Program-made: the position numbers and the translations under genes
Shown: positions 32,584 through 34,407 of the stretch, piece after piece
Numbering within the stretch: the stretch's first letter is position 1
Layout of the letters: each line of letters opens with the position of its first letter
Assembly: GCA_001657315.1 (NCBI GenBank)
Contig: LYSV01000064.1
Span: forward strand, 1-34,407
Direction: 5' to 3'
Length of the DNA stretch: 34,407 nt
Origin: Flammeovirgaceae bacterium BBD 1991-12
Lineage (GTDB): Bacteria; Bacteroidota; Bacteroidia; Cytophagales; Cyclobacteriaceae
The notes under the pieces: generated by a model
Seen by the model: only the letters and a program-made list of their open reading frames with translations
What the model was told of the DNA's origin: nothing
Databases searched by the model: none

Positions 32584-33981
32584 ATGTTAAATGAAGAACA
32601 ATATCTAACACCGAAGCAGATCGTCGGGGAGTTGGATAAATACATTATAGGTCAGAAGGAAGCCAAGAGGAACGTGGCTATAGCACTGCGTAACCGGTGG
32701 CGGAGGATGAACGTGAAAACGGATATGCAGGGAGAGATCATTCCCAATAATATTCTGATGATAGGATCTACCGGTGTGGGCAAAACAGAAGTGGCAAGAA
32801 GGCTTGCCAGGATAGCCAATGCGCCCTTTACCAAAGTAGAGGCCTCTAAATTCACAGAAGTAGGCTATGTAGGTCGTGATGTGGAAAGCATGGTGAGGGA
32901 TCTTGTAGAGCAGTCGGTTAACCTGGTAAAGTCTGAAAAAAAGGAGGAGGTGAAGATAAAGGCCGAACAGATAGTGGAAGATATTATTCTGGATGCACTT
33001 ATCCCCCCTCTCAAGAACCGGGCGTCCGTAAATCCCTCCCCTGAAACGGTGAATTACCCTGAGGAGCCACAGACGGAGGAAGAGCTTAATGAGAAGACCA
33101 GAGAGCGGTTCAGGGAGAAGATCAGAAATGGTGAGCTCGAAAACAGAAAGATAGAGGTCAATGTGAAGCAGCCAGGCAATGCGGGGATAGGAATGATCGG
33201 CGGTGGTATGATGGATGAGTCCGCCATGATCAACCTGCAGGAAATGATCAGCGGTATGATGCCCAAAAAGAACAAAAAAAGAAAGGTCACCATTGCAGAG
33301 GCCAGAAAAATATTGCTGGAGGAGGAATCGGCAAAGCTCATAGATATGGATGAAGTCAAGGAGCTTGCCATTCAGAAAGCTGAAAATACCGGTGTGATCT
33401 TTATTGACGAGATTGACAAGATCGCTGCCGGCTCTTCCAAAAAAGGTGGGCCGGATGTCAGCAGGGAAGGTGTTCAGCGTGATCTGTTACCTATAGTGGA
33501 GGGTAGTACCGTCAATACCAAGTATGGGCATATTAAAACGGATCATATCCTGTTTGTGGCTGCGGGTGCTTTCCATGTGGCCAAACCTTCAGATCTCATT
33601 CCCGAGCTTCAGGGTAGGTTTCCCATTCGCGTGGAGCTGGATAACCTCACCAGGGATGATTTCTTCCATATTCTCAAGGAACCTAAAAATGCTTTGACCA
33701 AGCAATATGAGGCCTTGCTGCTGGCAGAAGGTGTGGAGCTAACCTTTCAGGAGGATGCGCTTGAGGAGCTTGCGGAAACAGCCTTTCATATTAATACGGA
33801 AGTTGAGAATATTGGAGCGAGGCGGCTGCACACAGTAATGAGCCAGCTGCTTAATGAATTTATGTTTGATGTGCCGGACAAGATCGGACCTAACGCCAAA
33901 ATTGTAGTAACACGTGAAATGGTGAAGGAAAAACTCTCCGGCCTGGTCAGGAACAAGGATCTGAGCGAGTTTATACTGTAA
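32584..33981 (+). CDS. hslU: HslU, ATPase subunit of the HslUV protease
   Basis: The 465-residue AAA+ unfoldase has MLNEEQYLTPKQIVGELDKY-type N-terminal signature, Walker A GSTGVGKT at residues 61-68, the pore motif GYVG at 94-97 and Walker B FIDEID in the second half, with RFPIRVEL after it. An acidic insertion domain lies at about 110-240. HslU feeds unfolded proteins to the HslV peptidase, which is not in the window. The start lies one base after the porQ stop, so translation is coupled. The length is typical for Bacteroidota HslU. Confidence 0.97.
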   Translation: MLNEEQYLTPKQIVGELDKYIIGQKEAKRNVAIALRNRWRRMNVKTDMQGEIIPNNILMIGSTGVGKTEVARRLARIANAPFTKVEASKFTEVGYVGRDVESMVRDLVEQSVNLVKSEKKEEVKIKAEQIVEDIILDALIPPLKNRASVNPSPETVNYPEEPQTEEELNEKTRERFREKIRNGELENRKIEVNVKQPGNAGIGMIGGGMMDESAMINLQEMISGMMPKKNKKRKVTIAEARKILLEEESAKLIDMDEVKELAIQKAENTGVIFIDEIDKIAAGSSKKGGPDVSREGVQRDLLPIVEGSTVNTKYGHIKTDHILFVAAGAFHVAKPSDLIPELQGRFPIRVELDNLTRDDFFHILKEPKNALTKQYEALLLAEGVELTFQEDALEELAETAFHINTEVENIGARRLHTVMSQLLNEFMFDVPDKIGPNAKIVVTREMVKEKLSGLVRNKDLSEFIL

Positions 33982-33986
33982 CGACT

Positions 33987-34407
33987 GTGACGGGCTCGCG
34001 ATCGGATCTGGGTTGTCTTCTGTTGGTTTACATACTACTTATTTCCCCGGGCTATGGACAGTCGGATGCAGATTCGTTGGATCGTCAAAAGAGCATCAGG
34101 TCGCAATACATTCAGGGTTTTGATGATAAATTCTACATCAAACCCTTACTGACCGTTCGTACCCTTAATCTGGAATTAAAGGATCAGAACGGAAGGGTGG
34201 ATGATGTTTCCTACTCATCTACTACAAATTCATATCTGGGACTGGGTGTATACCTTTTTAATATAGGGCTGGAGTTATCCTTTCGTTTACCGAATGAGCG
34301 GCAGGATCCGGGCACCTATGGAGAGACAGACGTTTTTGACTTCCAGACCAATCTTTATTCCAGGAAATGGGGTGCTGATCTGACCTATCAGCGCTACAGG
34401 GGGTTTT
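33987..34407 (+). CDS. DUF4421-like outer-membrane protein, C-terminus cut by window edge
   Basis: A frame from a GTG at 33987, five bases after the hslU stop, runs off the right edge (140 residues visible). It has a signal peptide (Leu-rich core, likely cleavage near GYGQ), then DDKFYIKPLLTVRTLNLEL, SYLGLGVYLFNIGLELSF and a TDVFDFQ pattern. These resemble the N-terminal half of DUF4421 proteins, predicted beta-rich outer-membrane proteins of Bacteroidota. There is no in-frame ATG before the mature part, so the GTG start is the best choice. It probably belongs to the lon-porQ-hslU unit. Confidence 0.75.
   Translation, partial: MTGSRSDLGCLLLVYILLISPGYGQSDADSLDRQKSIRSQYIQGFDDKFYIKPLLTVRTLNLELKDQNGRVDDVSYSSTTNSYLGLGVYLFNIGLELSFRLPNERQDPGTYGETDVFDFQTNLYSRKWGADLTYQRYRGF

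Noticed and set aside
1-34407. CRISPR arrays, tRNA or rRNA genes, insertion sequences, integrase or attachment sites
   Set aside because: No regularly spaced direct repeats of 20 or more bases, no transposase or integrase frame, and no RNA gene signature were seen on reading both strands.

Overview
The window looks like a chromosomal segment of a Bacteroidota bacterium, most likely of the Cytophagales type. The reasons are a Bacteroidota-only set of type VI secretion (T6SS) proteins (TssN, TssO, TssP), a type IX secretion (T9SS) component (PorQ), a gliding-motility-type C-terminal sorting domain, GH3-family and DUF4421-like proteins, few clear Shine-Dalgarno sites, and at least one promoter of the TTG-N19-TAnnTTTG class. 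The genus assignment is inference; no rRNA or tRNA gene is visible.

Left part (1-7880): a minus-strand set made of an HtrA-type periplasmic protease, a DinB-like protein and a membrane-anchored endonuclease/exonuclease/phosphatase-fold protein cut by the window edge. A tight plus-strand operon follows: GH3-family synthetase, an unknown secreted protein, dxr (isoprenoid precursor synthesis) and rseP (site-2 protease). Between the two sets lies a degenerate 7-bp tandem repeat.

Middle part (7968-22685): a subtype iii T6SS in two divergent arms. The minus arm reads tssH(clpV)-tssB-tssC-NlpC/P60 lipoprotein-tssG-tssN-tssD(hcp)-LysM protein-small protein. The plus arm reads tssE-tssF-tssP-tssK-tssO. 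Together they encode sheath (B, C), tube (D), baseplate (E, F, G, K), envelope-spanning parts (N, O, P) and the recycling ATPase (H). No VgrG, PAAR protein, recognisable TssQ or TssR is in the window. The last two genes of the minus arm look like an Hcp-linked effector and its immunity protein. This unrecognised pair is the most novel item here.

Right part (22774-34407): a minus-strand cluster encodes a PorE-like OmpA-family protein, a large T9SS-exported protein, a lamin-tail/beta-barrel protein, an ECF sigma factor and an overlapping small membrane protein. On the plus strand lie lon, porQ, hslU and a truncated DUF4421-like outer-membrane protein, so two cytoplasmic AAA+ proteases bracket a T9SS gene.

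No gene-free stretch exceeds 300 bases. The largest are 17183-17478 (divergent T6SS promoter region), 10860-11144 (palindromes upstream of tssN) and 2841-3073 (heptamer repeats). I saw no CRISPR array, transposase, integrase, tRNA or rRNA.
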